Shown here in pieces: positions 36,836 to 48,084 of a stretch of DNA of 64,000 bases. Under the pieces are notes generated by a model. The model had not been told where the DNA came from, made no database searches, and was given only the letters and a program-made list of their open reading frames with translations. A program made the translations under genes and the position numbers. The stretch is taken from NCBI GenBank assembly GCA_026545765.1, contig CM048841.1:101265352-101329351 (forward strand), in the 5' to 3' direction. Position 1 is the first letter of the stretch; each line of letters starts with the position of its first letter. The DNA is from Plantago major (Eukaryota > Streptophyta > Magnoliopsida > Lamiales > Plantaginaceae).

Positions 36836-38808
36836 TAAGTTGCAAATTTGAAACTCAAGCCCTTTGATGCAGTTTCTGGACATAGAATTGTCATACAAGA
36901 AAAGAACAAAATCTAAGTCAGATTTAGCTATATGCAAAGAGATAACAACCACAAAGTAACTTGACAAAAAAAATGAACTTAACTTTTCCCTACACCATAG
37001 TCATATTCACAAATAACAACATGCATTCTATAAATAACGACATCATTTCATACCTTATTCTAGCGTATATATTAGACACTCCTTACATCTGATAAACCAC
37101 AATACGAACTTAACTACATTCCATCTGTTTTAATGCATACACAAAATGATAGTACTGGTAAACCTCGAACCTTACATCACGTAATAGTGAAGAATACATG
37201 AACATTTTTGTGATGAATTTGATGAGAATAGCAACAGTAATTAGTTAATTAGTTATCTCCTTATCCATTTATAGCAGTATTATTTAACTGTTGATTCGTT
37301 GAAGAAAATGACAGTAAAAGCAAGTACCAAGAATAATGATCGAAGTCCGAAGAGGTGTCGGTGGGGGAATTACTTGCAGCATGTGATAGCGGCTGTATGA
37401 TTGGTTCGTGGACCATCTCATCTCATCTCATATCAATTATCACATGAGAATAATAATAAGACAATAACGTGGGATAACCATGATCGGTATCTAGTCGGAA
37501 AATTTTATGTAAAAATGTCATCTAGTTTTGTGTTTATATACCCGACGATGCATGTTTTCACCGTATTTATATCGCTAATGCTGTACATTTAGTCTTTTTG
37601 TATTTTGTTTTTCAAAGTATAGTATAATAATTCACAAAGTTTCACTAAGTTTTCAATTCAATTTAAATCTCATCCGTTGATCTTACTGATTCAATTTGAA
37701 TCCCAGACGTCATAATGCCATCATAAGACTTTAAATAGAAGGTCTAAGGTTCGAATCTTATTGGCATAAGTTTCTCCCTTTTATTTATTATTAAATATTT
37801 TCTCTTTTTACAATCACAGATTCATTGGTTTATATAAAAACTATTAACTGTGTTACATAAATGCTAGTGTTTTATACTTTCATTGGATCTATTTTCGTGA
37901 TTTATGAGTAAAATTGGTGTCTGGCTAGAATTTTTCCAATATGCATATTCCATGATATGCTTCACATGAATCAACACCACCTGTCCACTTTCTACAGTTT
38001 CCTGTGACCTCAAAGTCTTATTCTTTTCGACTTATCATGTGATGTGTTTTCATTTTCCAATCTCTTTTCTATTTTCTTTAGATTACCTTCAACTTTATTG
38101 GTCCCTAGCTCAGCATAGCAGACCACTAGTCACCCACACAGATACTGGGCTGAGCCGGACTACCAGGCTTGCCTAAGGAAGACCTTGTTTTCAGGTCGTG
38201 GGCGCTTAAAATATACAAACGAACGATTAGAGTGGATTTGGAGGTAAGAATCCATAATATATTAAGTCATGTTGATATTAGATCCAATACTAAAACTTAA
38301 AAGAGCCTTAGTACTTCTTCATTAATAAATGGGTCAATTCGCAGATCTTGTGTTGCAGGTTCGGTAATCTGAATCTAAAAGCGGGTTGTCAGATTGATAT
38401 AATTACCCTATTTTTCTTTTTTTTCTTTCATTTCCTTCTTTCTTCTCTCTCTACCCTCTCCCTTTTCCATTCTCTCTCTTTTCCGATCATCTCTCCGGCG
38501 ATATCTCCGCCGTCCGACCACCAATCTTAAATCCGATTGCATATTTAAGTAGCTCATGGCCCGATCTACCTTTCTATCGTTTCGTTTTTTTCATTTGGTC
38601 GACTTTTAAAACGGTTAGCCAGAATTCAAAGCTTTTCCGGTTGTCTTCTCCGGCGGATCTCCGACTGCACAACCCATATAAGTTATAACCTTGTTGTTTC
38701 CTCGATTTTCAGGTTTCTTCTCTCGATTCTTCAGTTTTTTTTTTTTTCATTTTTTGTTTGGTTTTGGTGATTTTTAGTGATTTCGCGTAACTTTATATTT
38801 CATGTGTA
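36836..38808. other. Intergenic DNA, no gene seen
   Basis: AT-rich and without supported coding sequence. A possible box B motif (GGTTCGAATC at about 37750) suggests an old tRNA-derived SINE, but no box A pairs with it. From about 38400 to 38720 a CT-rich run followed by CTCCGGCGATATCTCCGCC looks like a 5' UTR or promoter of something transcribed rightwards, but no coding exon follows. Confidence 0.4.
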
Positions 38809-39695
38809 ATTGTTGATGTTTTAACCTTAATTGTGCATGTTTGACCTGTAATTGTTGATGTTTGCGTGTTTTCTCTATTTTCAGTTTGTGTTTCGTAGCT
38901 TTTGCTTCGTTTGTTTGTAAATCAGATTGTAGTGTTCGATTTTGTTTAGATTTTCATGCAAATATTGTATGTTTAGTTGTAAATAGATGATGTTTTGGTT
39001 TCATTGCTTTATGATTAGATTTTCTGCAGTTTTTTAAAAATTGTCTATGTTTTTGTGTGAATTGTGCATGTTTATGTGTAAATAGTTGATGTTTGATTAT
39101 GTTCTAGATCTTTGATTTCTAGTGCTTATTGGCTAAGTTTGCATATATTCATACTGAAATTGCTTATGTTTAACGGTAAATTGGTTATGTTTTATGTTTC
39201 TTATGTTGAAATTCTTATTATTTAGTTTTTTTTTAATGTAAATTGTGCATATGTAGCTGTTAATTACTGATATTTATGGTTTCATTCCTTTCTTGTATAG
39301 AGTTTTTATAGTTTTGTAAAATGAGATGTATGTATGAATAGTCTATATTTATACTACAATTGTTGATGTTTAAGGGTAAATAGATAATGTTTTAATATAT
39401 GCGTTTTGTTTTATCTTTTGAAATTCTTACCTGTTTAGGTTTTTATGTAAATTATGTATGTGTAGCCGTAAATTGTTGATGTTTTTAATTTTTTTGTAGA
39501 GATTATGTTTTACAAAAGGCTATATTTTCAATGTGAATTGTGCATATTTATACTGTAATTATTGATATTGAATGTTAAATAGGTGATGTTTGTTGGTGCT
39601 TTTTATTTTTGGGTGTTTATATTTTCTTACTACTAATTGCATATGTTTATATTGCAATTGTTGATGTTAAAAATAAAATGGTTGATGTTTGTTGA
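38809..39695 (+). repeat. 20-21-bp phased repeat in higher-order blocks of about 95 bp
   Basis: The stretch is built from diverged copies of a 20-21-base unit close to AATTGTTGATGTTTAAGGGT. Two or three units stand in tandem, then a T-rich spacer, then the next block. Clear blocks start near 38809, 38958, 39042, 39137, 39237, 39325, 39432, 39520 and 39632, so blocks recur about every 95 bp. The last block shows three consecutive units (AATTGCATATGTTTATATTG and two more). There are no open frames of note. It does not look like a recent satellite because the copies are well diverged. Confidence 0.75.
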
Positions 39696-41279
39696 TGTTT
39701 TTGTTGCATATACTAGGTTTTCGTAAAAATAGTGGTCGAATAAAGAAAATGATTGATGATAAAGATTGAGACGTGGATGGAGGTTGGAGGAAGTCAATGT
39801 CGGTGAAAGAAGATTGTAGTTTGGAGATAGTGATTTTAATTATTTTGTATTGTTTTATATGTAATGACATTTATTGATTGATGAATAAAATTGATTTCTA
39901 TATTTCTTTATAACTTTTTTTTTTTGGATAAATAGGTTGTCATCAGTAATTTTATACTAGACATAGACAATTATATACCAAACAAAGGCAGTTTGATCCA
40001 AAGTATCAATATGATTGGATGTACACATGAAAGCGAGCTGTGTATTATAAGGAAAATGGTCGAATTGGCCAAATTTCCATTCAGAAAAAATTATGTTGTA
40101 TAGTTTTACGTGTAAATTGGCTATGTTTGTCTATTATATTGGACTCTCAATGACTCTCAATATATTGTGGACTCTCAGAAGACGGACTCTATGGAACACC
40201 GAATGGCTCCCATGCAACCGAATTGATTCCAACACTCAAAGCACTAAATATGAGAGATTATTGGGGGGGGGGGGGGGGGACAAACAAAGAGTATAATATA
40301 TACTTTTCATGCAGTGTTAAAGTTGATTGTCAACTAACTCGGTGAGGTTAATAAGCGCTATATGTAAATCAATCAAGCTTATAGCTTATGGACTTAGATG
40401 GAGGTAGTCAGACTAATTACAGTGAATCGTGTTCGCATGGGCTCTTTTTTAGTACCATCCCCGTACCGGAAATCAGGATCATAATGATATGTCAGTTGTT
40501 ATCCTTCTCCCATATCTTCCTGACCGCTAGCACCGAAGAAATCAAAGCCACCCCACATCATATAGTTTATATTGGAAAATATCTCGTTAATTAAATTTGT
40601 GAAAAGAATCAAGAAATCAAGTTTTAGAAACTTTGTTGGATTTGCAGGGACTGGAATTGAATGTTTCAAAAACTTGAAGGGCCATCTTTTGAGAATTAGA
40701 TGAGTTATGGGGACTTGTGGGTTTGATGAAGAAGAAAAGTTTTGAGGTTATGGAATGAAAATAATGAGGGGGTTTTTAAGTTAAGTGTTGGACAATTTCG
40801 GTATTCCACAAGATTTTTATGACATCATAATTAATTTCGAAAATCTGGAATTTTTTATTTTTTTGAGAATTTTTGGAAATAATTATTTTATGAGTCATAT
40901 TTTGGTTCATGACATCATCAAAGTTGACTAACGGTGTTGACTGACGGAATGGCTAACGGCAGGGGGTCGAATGTAATTAGCGATAAGTGCTGGATTTTTC
41001 TGTAATATCGGGTATATATGTGGGGGTTTATGAAATTCTCCCTTATTACTTTACTAGTTGGGAGAAGACACAAAAAGTAGTCGAAGTATTAACACTATTA
41101 GTCAACAATAGTTGTGTGTGCAATAAGTGTACCAAATTGGACCAAGATTGATGATATGAATGTTACAGATTGCAATGGTGTTTCTAACTTCTAAGTACTG
41201 ACAATTGCACTTGGCATTTTTTTGATAAAAAAAAGAAACCAGGCGGGACAAATCACAAGAGAAAGAGCAACAACTAATT
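39696..41279. other. Intergenic DNA, no gene seen
   Basis: There is no supported gene. The stretch contains a homopolymer G run (40263-40279) and a short cluster of GGACTCTCA motifs at about 40140-40190. Small open frames here have no recognisable domain. Confidence 0.5.
40263..40279 (+). repeat. Run of 17 G
   Basis: An uninterrupted run of 17 guanines follows ATTATT and precedes ACAAACAAAG. Such a run can fold into a G-quadruplex and is prone to length error in sequencing, so the true length may differ. Confidence 0.85.
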
Positions 41280-41987
41280 TTAGGACCTGAAACAGAATCT
41301 CATATTTTTTGCATCCCAATATAAGAAGACGTCAGCATTCGCCTTCAAGTTCCTAATCAACTCCGAGCAAGCCAGAACACAATCCCTGGTATCCAGCATG
41401 TAGAAAAACACGTCCTTGTTCTCCCTTACATGCTTGTTCTCTTCTGTGAGATCCAACAGAGGCACAGAAACGCAGACACCGTCAATAACAAAGAGCTCAG
41501 CCACGACGGTATGCCAATGCCTAAGCACGTGCTCGAAAACATCCTTGTAACGTAACACGAGGTTCCCTGTAGCAACCTCTTGGCAATTCAGTTTCTTCTT
41601 TATGGTCCAAGGGCTGTGATTTGAAATCGGTGGAGCTGGAGCGTAGACATCCCGTATCTCAACGAGCGACGGAGGTAGATGGACTTTGATCGGATTCTCT
41701 TGTTCCTGGCTGGGGAAAAAATTGTAGTAAAGTGCTTTCTTGGTGGTGAATTGAACCGGTAACTGCATGATTTGAATACAAGTTAATAAATTAGATGATT
41801 ATATATTGGAGAAATAATATAGACGACTGGATTCCACCCCTCTATGCAAGTTCAAACTATTAGATGGGATGGAATTCTATCGGATTAAGAGTACCTGTCG
41901 ATTTGCTGCGGCGAATTCAGAAGCTGTCATGACAGGACTATAATCATCACCAGTTTCATCAGTTTTGTCATGTTGAATTGTGTCCAT
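41280..41987 (-). CDS. Small B3-like DNA-binding domain protein (191 aa, 2 exons)
   Basis: Exon 1 is 41987-41895 (31 codons, beginning MDTIQHDKTDE) and exon 2 is 41762-41280, joined by a 132-bp GT..AG intron in phase 0. Residues about 75-190 resemble a divergent plant B3 fold: PWTIKKKLNCQEV at the start of the domain, and NADVFLYWDAKNMRFCF at the end, close to the G-D-x-L-x-WD..x-F ending seen in small B3 proteins. If so, it would be a nuclear DNA-binding protein of a lineage-expanded, poorly studied class. The usual DNA-contact residues cannot be confirmed by eye. Neighbouring genes give no clue to its job. The frame is intact, so I treat it as a gene, but expression is unproven. Confidence 0.6.
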
Positions 41988-42282
41988 GCTTAATAATACA
42001 AATATTTTTTTCTTGTACAGAATATATATCTGATATATGCGTTAATGTTGTTTATAATGAAATAAACAAACCGTAAGCTTATATAGAGTTGAGTTGAATT
42101 TTGAAGAATTGGAACATTAGTCTTGTTTTTAATACTACTCGGATTAGGACTTCTGTTTTTATAAGGGTAGGATTTTAACTCTCTTTGGAAGTTTTCCCGT
42201 ATTTGGAAACAAATAATTTTTCCCTTTTTTTTGGCATATTTTAAGCTCTATTTGATATATACAAACTTTGCTTCTGCCGAAC

Positions 42283-42745
42283 AGTTGATGTTATATGTTC
42301 TGGCTTTGGCCTAAAACCATCGCGATCGCCTGCAGAGTTCCGCGGGCAAAGATGGTGAAGCCAACGCACTTGTATCTGATGTACGACTCCAGGCGAATCC
42401 CTGCCAGCGAGCCGAGTATTAGTCCTATGACCAAACCATCAACGCCGACTACATAGAGACTGGCACGTCGCACTAAAGTTAGACCCATATATAAACGTTG
42501 CTCCTACGGTCTTACAGAACAGATTGATGTTATATGTTCTGGCTTTGATCTAAAAGCCATCGCGAGCACCTGTAGAGTTCCGAGGGCCGATGGTGGTGCC
42601 AACAACATAGAGACATAGAGATTGGCACGTCACTTTCAAGTTAGACGAGAGCGGACATGGCACATTGAACGCCTTTTATTAATACCTAGCTATTCCAGCA
42701 CCAAAGGGCAGCATAAGCCCCCAACTTTACTTAAGGTATTCGAGT
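42283..42745 (-). pseudogene. Two broken pieces of a DOMON/cytochrome b561 gene
   Basis: The minus strand at about 42480-42287 aligns by eye with the cytochrome b561 region of the intact gene at 46145-47317 (bases about 46580-46375). It keeps YVVGVDGLVIGLILG and CVGFTIFARGTLQ against the intact YIVGVAGWATGLVLG and CVGITIFALGTLQ. A second, more deleted piece follows at about 42745-42518, which begins further upstream in the b561 domain, skips its middle and repeats the AKP/TLQ end. Both lack the DOMON half, signal peptide and most transmembrane segments. They look like remnants of a tandem duplication of the neighbouring gene. Confidence 0.82.
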
Positions 42746-44456
42746 TTACATTTTCTCTGCACAATCTTTGTATCATTGTATGGTATCAAAGCCAGGCAAC
42801 ACCTGATCACCAATTGTACATGATACAGTGAACTCTGATGACACAGCTAAGATTGATCCTAACAGCGCTTTTCACCTCCATCACGGAGATGATTCAATTT
42901 ATGGAGATGTTAAGCTGCTAAAGAATCAGACTATAGTCTATATATGCAGCTCTTGTCATCATCAATTCAAAACAGAGTTAATTAAGCTTATTTAAATTGA
43001 GATTATAGAATTTGTATCAGGATTTTCTTGAATCTTGAATTTGGTTACTGGAAATCAAAGTCACCATGATTTTCGGCTACTCTGTCAATGAAATCTGGGA
43101 GTAGAATAAGATACTTACAACCAGATAACTGCATTCGCATTTATCAATTACAAGGATCTGGGAAGAACTTCAAGAAATTATCTAAGTTTCAGGACTCAAA
43201 ATGATGACAGGTTCCTCAACTTCTTATCAACAAAAGCAATATTATCTAAAAATCCAGGAATTTCCAGCACCAGGAAGTATCTAACTCGCGCTTCGAGTAG
43301 AACATTTCATTAACAACAGGTCGCATAAGTCGCTTGTGTATATGTTTTGAATCATTAGCAATACTGGTAAGCCGAATAAGGCTCTCCTGAAACACTTGTA
43401 AGAATAATTTCCCTGGGGCATTGCGCATACATCAATTTTCTTTCCGACAATCTTACCCAAATCAAACAATAAAAAATAATTATGCGCAGACCCGAGAAGA
43501 ACTTTCTTTGTTCTTGAAAAAATATGCTTCAGGATATAGGTTATGTTGGATCCGATTATAAGTTTAAAAAGCAATGAAAATATATGAAATATGACAAGAT
43601 GCGAATAAAAATCACAACACTTATCAAACTTGATTACACAAACAAAAACACAGGTTCGGATTTAATCCTGGACGAGTCAGTAGTGAGACCACTTCCCCTT
43701 AAGCTAAATTTGTCCGCCTCTAGTAAGCTCCAGGCCTTCCTCGGACAATTAGCTCCCAAGGTACAACGTCCAATCTCAACAACCACTGGAAGCTCAGCAG
43801 TAGAAGCTCTGTCGAACTTCTGTGGTGAAGAACACTCGAATATCTAAAGTGCAGAAAGAAAATAGAGAAGAGTAGGGAAGAAGAATTTCTGGTGCCTGTT
43901 TGTCAAGTGAGGGAGGGGTATATATAGCTGTAGAAACGTAACAGCTTTGATCACCATTAGTAGCCAAATTGATGCTGCAACATTTAAGCTCAGAGTAATG
44001 CAGCAGCATGTTAGTGGGGAGGTTACATCTTCACATTTAAGTGGAACAATCTGGAAAATCTCTGGAAGGCCAAAAGTTGCATTCCATGGAAAATTGTAGT
44101 AAAAAAATTAATATTTGACCATAATTGCTTGGAATTTTTTAGTTCAAATGTTTCTCCCCTGCGCGCGTAGGAGGTTTGCCATAACCACAACACACACTTT
44201 TGACCATGAGTAAACACAAGCATACCTTTATACTACTCCTTCCTTCCATATGTTTTCAATGTGGGACAATTGCAAAAAGCAAGTCTCAACTAGCTCACTT
44301 TAAGCCAATTTATCATTCACACCTAGAATTGGTTATCTCCCGTATCTTATACCGTTACGAAGCTTGCGCATCCCACTTCGTAACGAGCTAAAGAACACGC
44401 AAAACCGAGAGGTGGAACTTAGATAATTAATTGCTCAAAGTTACCCACTTAACACA
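42746..44456. other. Intergenic DNA, no assignable gene
   Basis: Several minus-strand open stretches (around 43246-43574 and 43630-43840) have some coding look, but they change frame, contain stops and match no family I recognise. A hairpin lies at 44353-44385. Confidence 0.4.
44353..44385. repeat. Perfect 10-bp inverted repeat (hairpin)
   Basis: CGTTACGAAG (44353-44362) and CTTCGTAACG (44376-44385) are exact complements around a 13-base spacer. A U-rich tail does not follow on either strand, and no neighbouring gene ends here. Confidence 0.7.
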
Positions 44457-45273
44457 TTATAACACATAACAATTTTGGCTCTCTCTTGGTTGCCTCTTGC
44501 AACCACACTTAGTTGCCTCTTGCAACCAATTCCCCAACAGGTTATTGGCTGCATTTTCAAACGAAATCAATCTATTCCAGACCTTATCACTCCCACAATC
44601 CTTTAAAATGCAAATGCTTTCCAACCACGGCATTCGGTTGTAACAGCTGATCAATAAGCATCCTGCCGTTGCATATAATTCAATATCAACTCCTGAGAGA
44701 GCCGAAGGCAGAGAAAGTTCATTGAAATTCAGTAATAAGATCAAGAGCCAGTATACACTTTATATTACTTCCTACCAATAAATCCATGATCCAATGAAGC
44801 GCACCGTCCATCAATCCATCATAGCCTAGAACAACACATGTTATCGCACCGCTTACTAGTTTATTCGAGGGTGGAATCTCGAGCCAGTCCCCTAAAAAAG
44901 GATTCCATAGAACATATGGCATACCATATTGATACAAGAGAGCCAAACCATGGCATGAAGGCACAGGAAAATCAAAGTCATAACAATTAAGGTTGACATT
45001 TGAAATATAAGCACCCTTGATCTTCCTGGTACAACCTTCAGGATGATCAAGTGGATCCAAAGCCAATGAATATGCGTCCGGGTAAAACTCGTCATCAGAT
45101 TTGATCATGAGCAAATTTTCAGGGACCATCTGACGAACAACATGTAATTGTCAGAAATCAGGATCATCAATGATTCTCCGCCATTCCTTGCATACGCACC
45201 TGAACCGCAGCAGCAGTTCAGCCGGCACCCTGATGAAAATCTCACGATACAACTCCGTCGGAACATCTGACAT
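44457..45273 (-). pseudogene. F-box protein with F-box-associated domain, inactivated
   Basis: From an ATG at 45273 the frame encodes an F-box (VPTELYREIFIRVPAELLLR, then CVCKEWRRIIDDPDF), the Skp1-binding part of an SCF ubiquitin ligase. An in-frame TGA stops it at codon 41. The same frame continues with LLMIKSDDEFYPDAYSL and NPFLGDWLEIPPSN, typical of F-box-associated domains, to GALHWIMD. Near 44730 the match moves to another frame (FNELSLPSALSG, then WNRLISFEN), which shows a frameshift. The stretch between CVVLGYD and GALHWI is shorter than in intact relatives, suggesting an internal deletion. Three lesions make this a pseudogene. A truncated F-box-only peptide is possible but unlikely to matter. 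Confidence 0.85.
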
Positions 45274-46144
45274 TTTCGGAAATTACTAGGTTTACTTTGA
45301 AACACAGTAGAATGGAAAATTATCCAGTATAGGCATCAGCTTTTATATTTGGGATGGACGTTCAATCTTCCTGGATTTATTAATTTTCTTTTTTTAATAA
45401 ATTAATGTTCATTGAAGTTAGAGTACCAAAACAAGATCAATTCATGGCTTTTAAGTGCTCAAGAAAGATCAGTTGAATTCGACTGACAATAAATTTTGCA
45501 GGTTCATTGTTCCAGAATTTCTAAAACAATGAATTGGAAGTGAATATGAACCCTAATTATGAAGAATGTACAGCTCGTACAGGTCGTTGTACAATCGAGC
45601 GATGCACAAAAGGGAAAATCGGTGGAGTGAATTATTCTATTATAAAAAAAACTTGGTCGAATTATATTGGCGTCCGGAGCGTCTTTGTGAATAAAAGAGC
45701 GGCTACAGTTAAAACTTCAATTGCAATTTGCAGCCCATCTTCTAGTTATTTCCATTTTGGTCCTTGTATTAGAACCTATGTTTCTTTCGCCCAAGTCCTC
45801 CATCTTTGAAGTGTCACAAAAATGCAACTTGTGTCATTTTCCGGATTTTATTTGTCCTCGGTTTTTTTAATTAAAATTTGTACATTTTTAATACGGACTA
45901 TTTGTTTTTTACCTCAAGTGTAGGTGCTCGCATTCTGCTGATATTGGGAAAAAAAAAAAAAAAAGGCAATTATCGAAATTGAAGAAATCATTCTAAAAAG
46001 AATCAGAAGTTTTATATATAGCTCGAATGGATCAAATTGAATCAAAAGTGAACATGTACATAAATCTCATCAAGGTAACATCAAAAACTACATTTCAAAT
46101 TGATAGACTGTTGTTTATTACAAGAAACATGATCCAGAACAAAA
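45274..46144. other. Intergenic DNA, no gene seen
   Basis: There is no supported gene. The stretch contains a poly-A run at about 45950-45964 and the 3' flank of the DOMON/b561 gene. Confidence 0.55.
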
Positions 46145-47317
46145 TTAAACACTGCTTTCTTGTTCTTGGTTTGAATTTGCTGCTTCTTCCCCCTTTCTCT
46201 TGCGAACCAGATACCAAGTATATGGTTCAAGAACAGCGATACACGCTCCGAAGAATACCAACACTCCGATATAAGCGTTTCTCCACTTCTCTCCAGCATC
46301 AAGAATCGCAAAACCTTTGAATATGTTGATGATACTCAACACAATCACCGTGTAGCCAACCAATTGGTGATATATGTTCCAGAAGATCCTGTACTTGTGG
46401 TCTGGCTTTGGCCTAAAAGCCATCGCGAGAACCTGCAGAGTTCCGAGGGCAAAGATGGTAATGCCGACGCACCTGTGAGTCTGATATACGACTCCAGGCG
46501 AATCCTTTCCAAGAACCAGTCCAGTAGCCCAACCAGCCACGCCTACTATGTACCCCGAAGATTGACACGTCACATGCAGGTAAAACCACAGAGGACTTGG
46601 CTGATTGAATGCCTTGAGATACCTTGCTATTCCAGCACCAAGAGGTAACATAAGCCCCCAACTTACGGTATTCAACACCCCATGGATAATCTTGTTGCGA
46701 CTTATAATCGCCCCTCCGCCTTCCGCACCAACATCTACCGTCTCCCCAGTCGCAAAATCAATGGTTCCGAACGATTTCATGTTATCCCCTGACATCTGAT
46801 GCGGTAGAAGCACGTTGCCATCGACATCTCCAGACTGCCAAACATGGTTAAAACTCGTCCTGTTCGGAGGCAGTCGAAGAGTTGCATAGATCACCATCTC
46901 AGTACTTGTAAGCTCAGCCGCTATGCTTGGAACGCCAAAGCTCAAAGGACCCTCCTGCAGGGTTGTCCCGTAACCCGTAATCGCAGACGTGTAAGCATGG
47001 ATCAAGTTGTTGGTTGAGTTCTTGAACGCGACGAGACATTGAGCGCCTACCATGCCGGTCGAGGTTGGATTGAGAGACCACACGATCCAGTTGGAGTCGG
47101 ACATGCCCCGGTGACGATACGCGATGTCGACGGTGTGGTTGGAAGGGTAGTAGTTCCAGTGGAGGGAGGAGTTGAGGGTGGAGAGATCATTGCAGGCTGT
47201 GTATTTGTTGTGTTGGGAGAAGGTGTGATCGGAGCAGTTCTGTGCAAAAGATGATGCACAGAACAAGGAGAGAATCAAGAACGAGATGAAAAGGATGAAT
47301 GTTGAAAGTTTTGCCAT
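46145..47317 (-). CDS. Cytochrome b561 and DOMON domain-containing protein (390 aa, intronless)
   Basis: This plasma-membrane electron-transfer protein (CYBDOM family) is thought to pass electrons from cytosolic ascorbate across the membrane to apoplastic acceptors. Residues 1-25 form a signal peptide. The DOMON heme-binding domain spans about 45-165 (SLHWNYYPSNHTVDIAYRH; YATLRLP). A linker is followed by the cytochrome b561 domain at about 205-370 with five hydrophobic segments. Four candidate heme-ligand His are seen in IHGVLN, LHVTCQ, HRCVG and YHQLVGY. The C-terminus is a short charged cytosolic tail. The length and the single exon fit the plant family (auxin-responsive AIR12-like relatives). 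Partial copies lie 3.5 kb away at 42283-42745. Confidence 0.95.
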   Translation of the reverse strand: MAKLSTFILFISFLILSLFCASSFAQNCSDHTFSQHNKYTACNDLSTLNSSLHWNYYPSNHTVDIAYRHRGMSDSNWIVWSLNPTSTGMVGAQCLVAFKNSTNNLIHAYTSAITGYGTTLQEGPLSFGVPSIAAELTSTEMVIYATLRLPPNRTSFNHVWQSGDVDGNVLLPHQMSGDNMKSFGTIDFATGETVDVGAEGGGAIISRNKIIHGVLNTVSWGLMLPLGAGIARYLKAFNQPSPLWFYLHVTCQSSGYIVGVAGWATGLVLGKDSPGVVYQTHRCVGITIFALGTLQVLAMAFRPKPDHKYRIFWNIYHQLVGYTVIVLSIINIFKGFAILDAGEKWRNAYIGVLVFFGACIAVLEPYTWYLVRKRKGEEAANSNQEQESSV

Positions 47318-48084
47318 GGTTGAAGAACGTAATTTCTGAAATTGGTTTTGGAGAGGAGATTTGATGATGAATGTAAAACAGATTATGGGAAGGGATTAGC
47401 TCTTTTTTATAGAGAAAATCACCGCGTAATAAATCCTATTCCTAATGGGATACAATAACAAACTTTCCAAATTCTTGAACACAGAAAAGGAACGTAACGG
47501 TTAGAAACTGGATCATAATGTTATGCAATTCTAGTTGAGATCGACTTCATTATTATTGTCCTGTAATCCTGCTTATATATGGTAAATTGGTAATGATTAC
47601 TCGTTACTGTTACAACTAATTAGTATCTCAGAGTATATGGTAGTTACTTGCTCATTGTTTCTATTTATTAGTATCTCCTATTCAAGAAATAAATTAATTG
47701 CAATTGCTTCCTATAACGGAAACTTATTAAGATACGACCTATATTGTCAAAAAATATTTATGTGATAAATAAAAACGACTATATTCTCAATATTAATATT
47801 TTTTGTTAGTGTTTTGATTAATAATATGAATGTTTATATTGATAATTTAATTTCGTTTCTACATAAATTAGTTAGAAATCGTATATTTAGAGATCGACCT
47901 TGTGTTCTAAAATTGGAGGGAAAGATTATTTATAAATTTATTATGCTATTCTTAATGTATTGTAAATGAATGTTATTTTGTATTATAAATGTGAATATCG
48001 AAGTTTTAACATAAAGTAGTAATTAATATTTAATAAAATACATTTTTTTTATGTTTATAAATTTCAATGTTATCAAGGAAACTA
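47318..48084. other. DOMON/b561 gene promoter side, AT-rich
   Basis: No gene is seen. The first few hundred bases should contain the promoter and 5' UTR of the minus-strand DOMON/b561 gene; the rest is AT-rich. Confidence 0.5.

Noticed and set aside
37745-37775. Possible tRNA gene or SINE (GGTTCGAATC box B)
   Set aside because: No cloverleaf can be folded around it and no box A lies at a suitable distance, so it is at most a SINE remnant.
43584-43847. Minus-strand stretch with an acceptor-like CAG and about 60 open codons
   Set aside because: It matches no family I know, has no start codon in frame and no partner exon. The nearby open stretches are in other frames.
46364-47254. Plus-strand open frames opposite the DOMON/b561 gene
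   Set aside because: They are antisense to a well-conserved coding exon and have no domain of their own.
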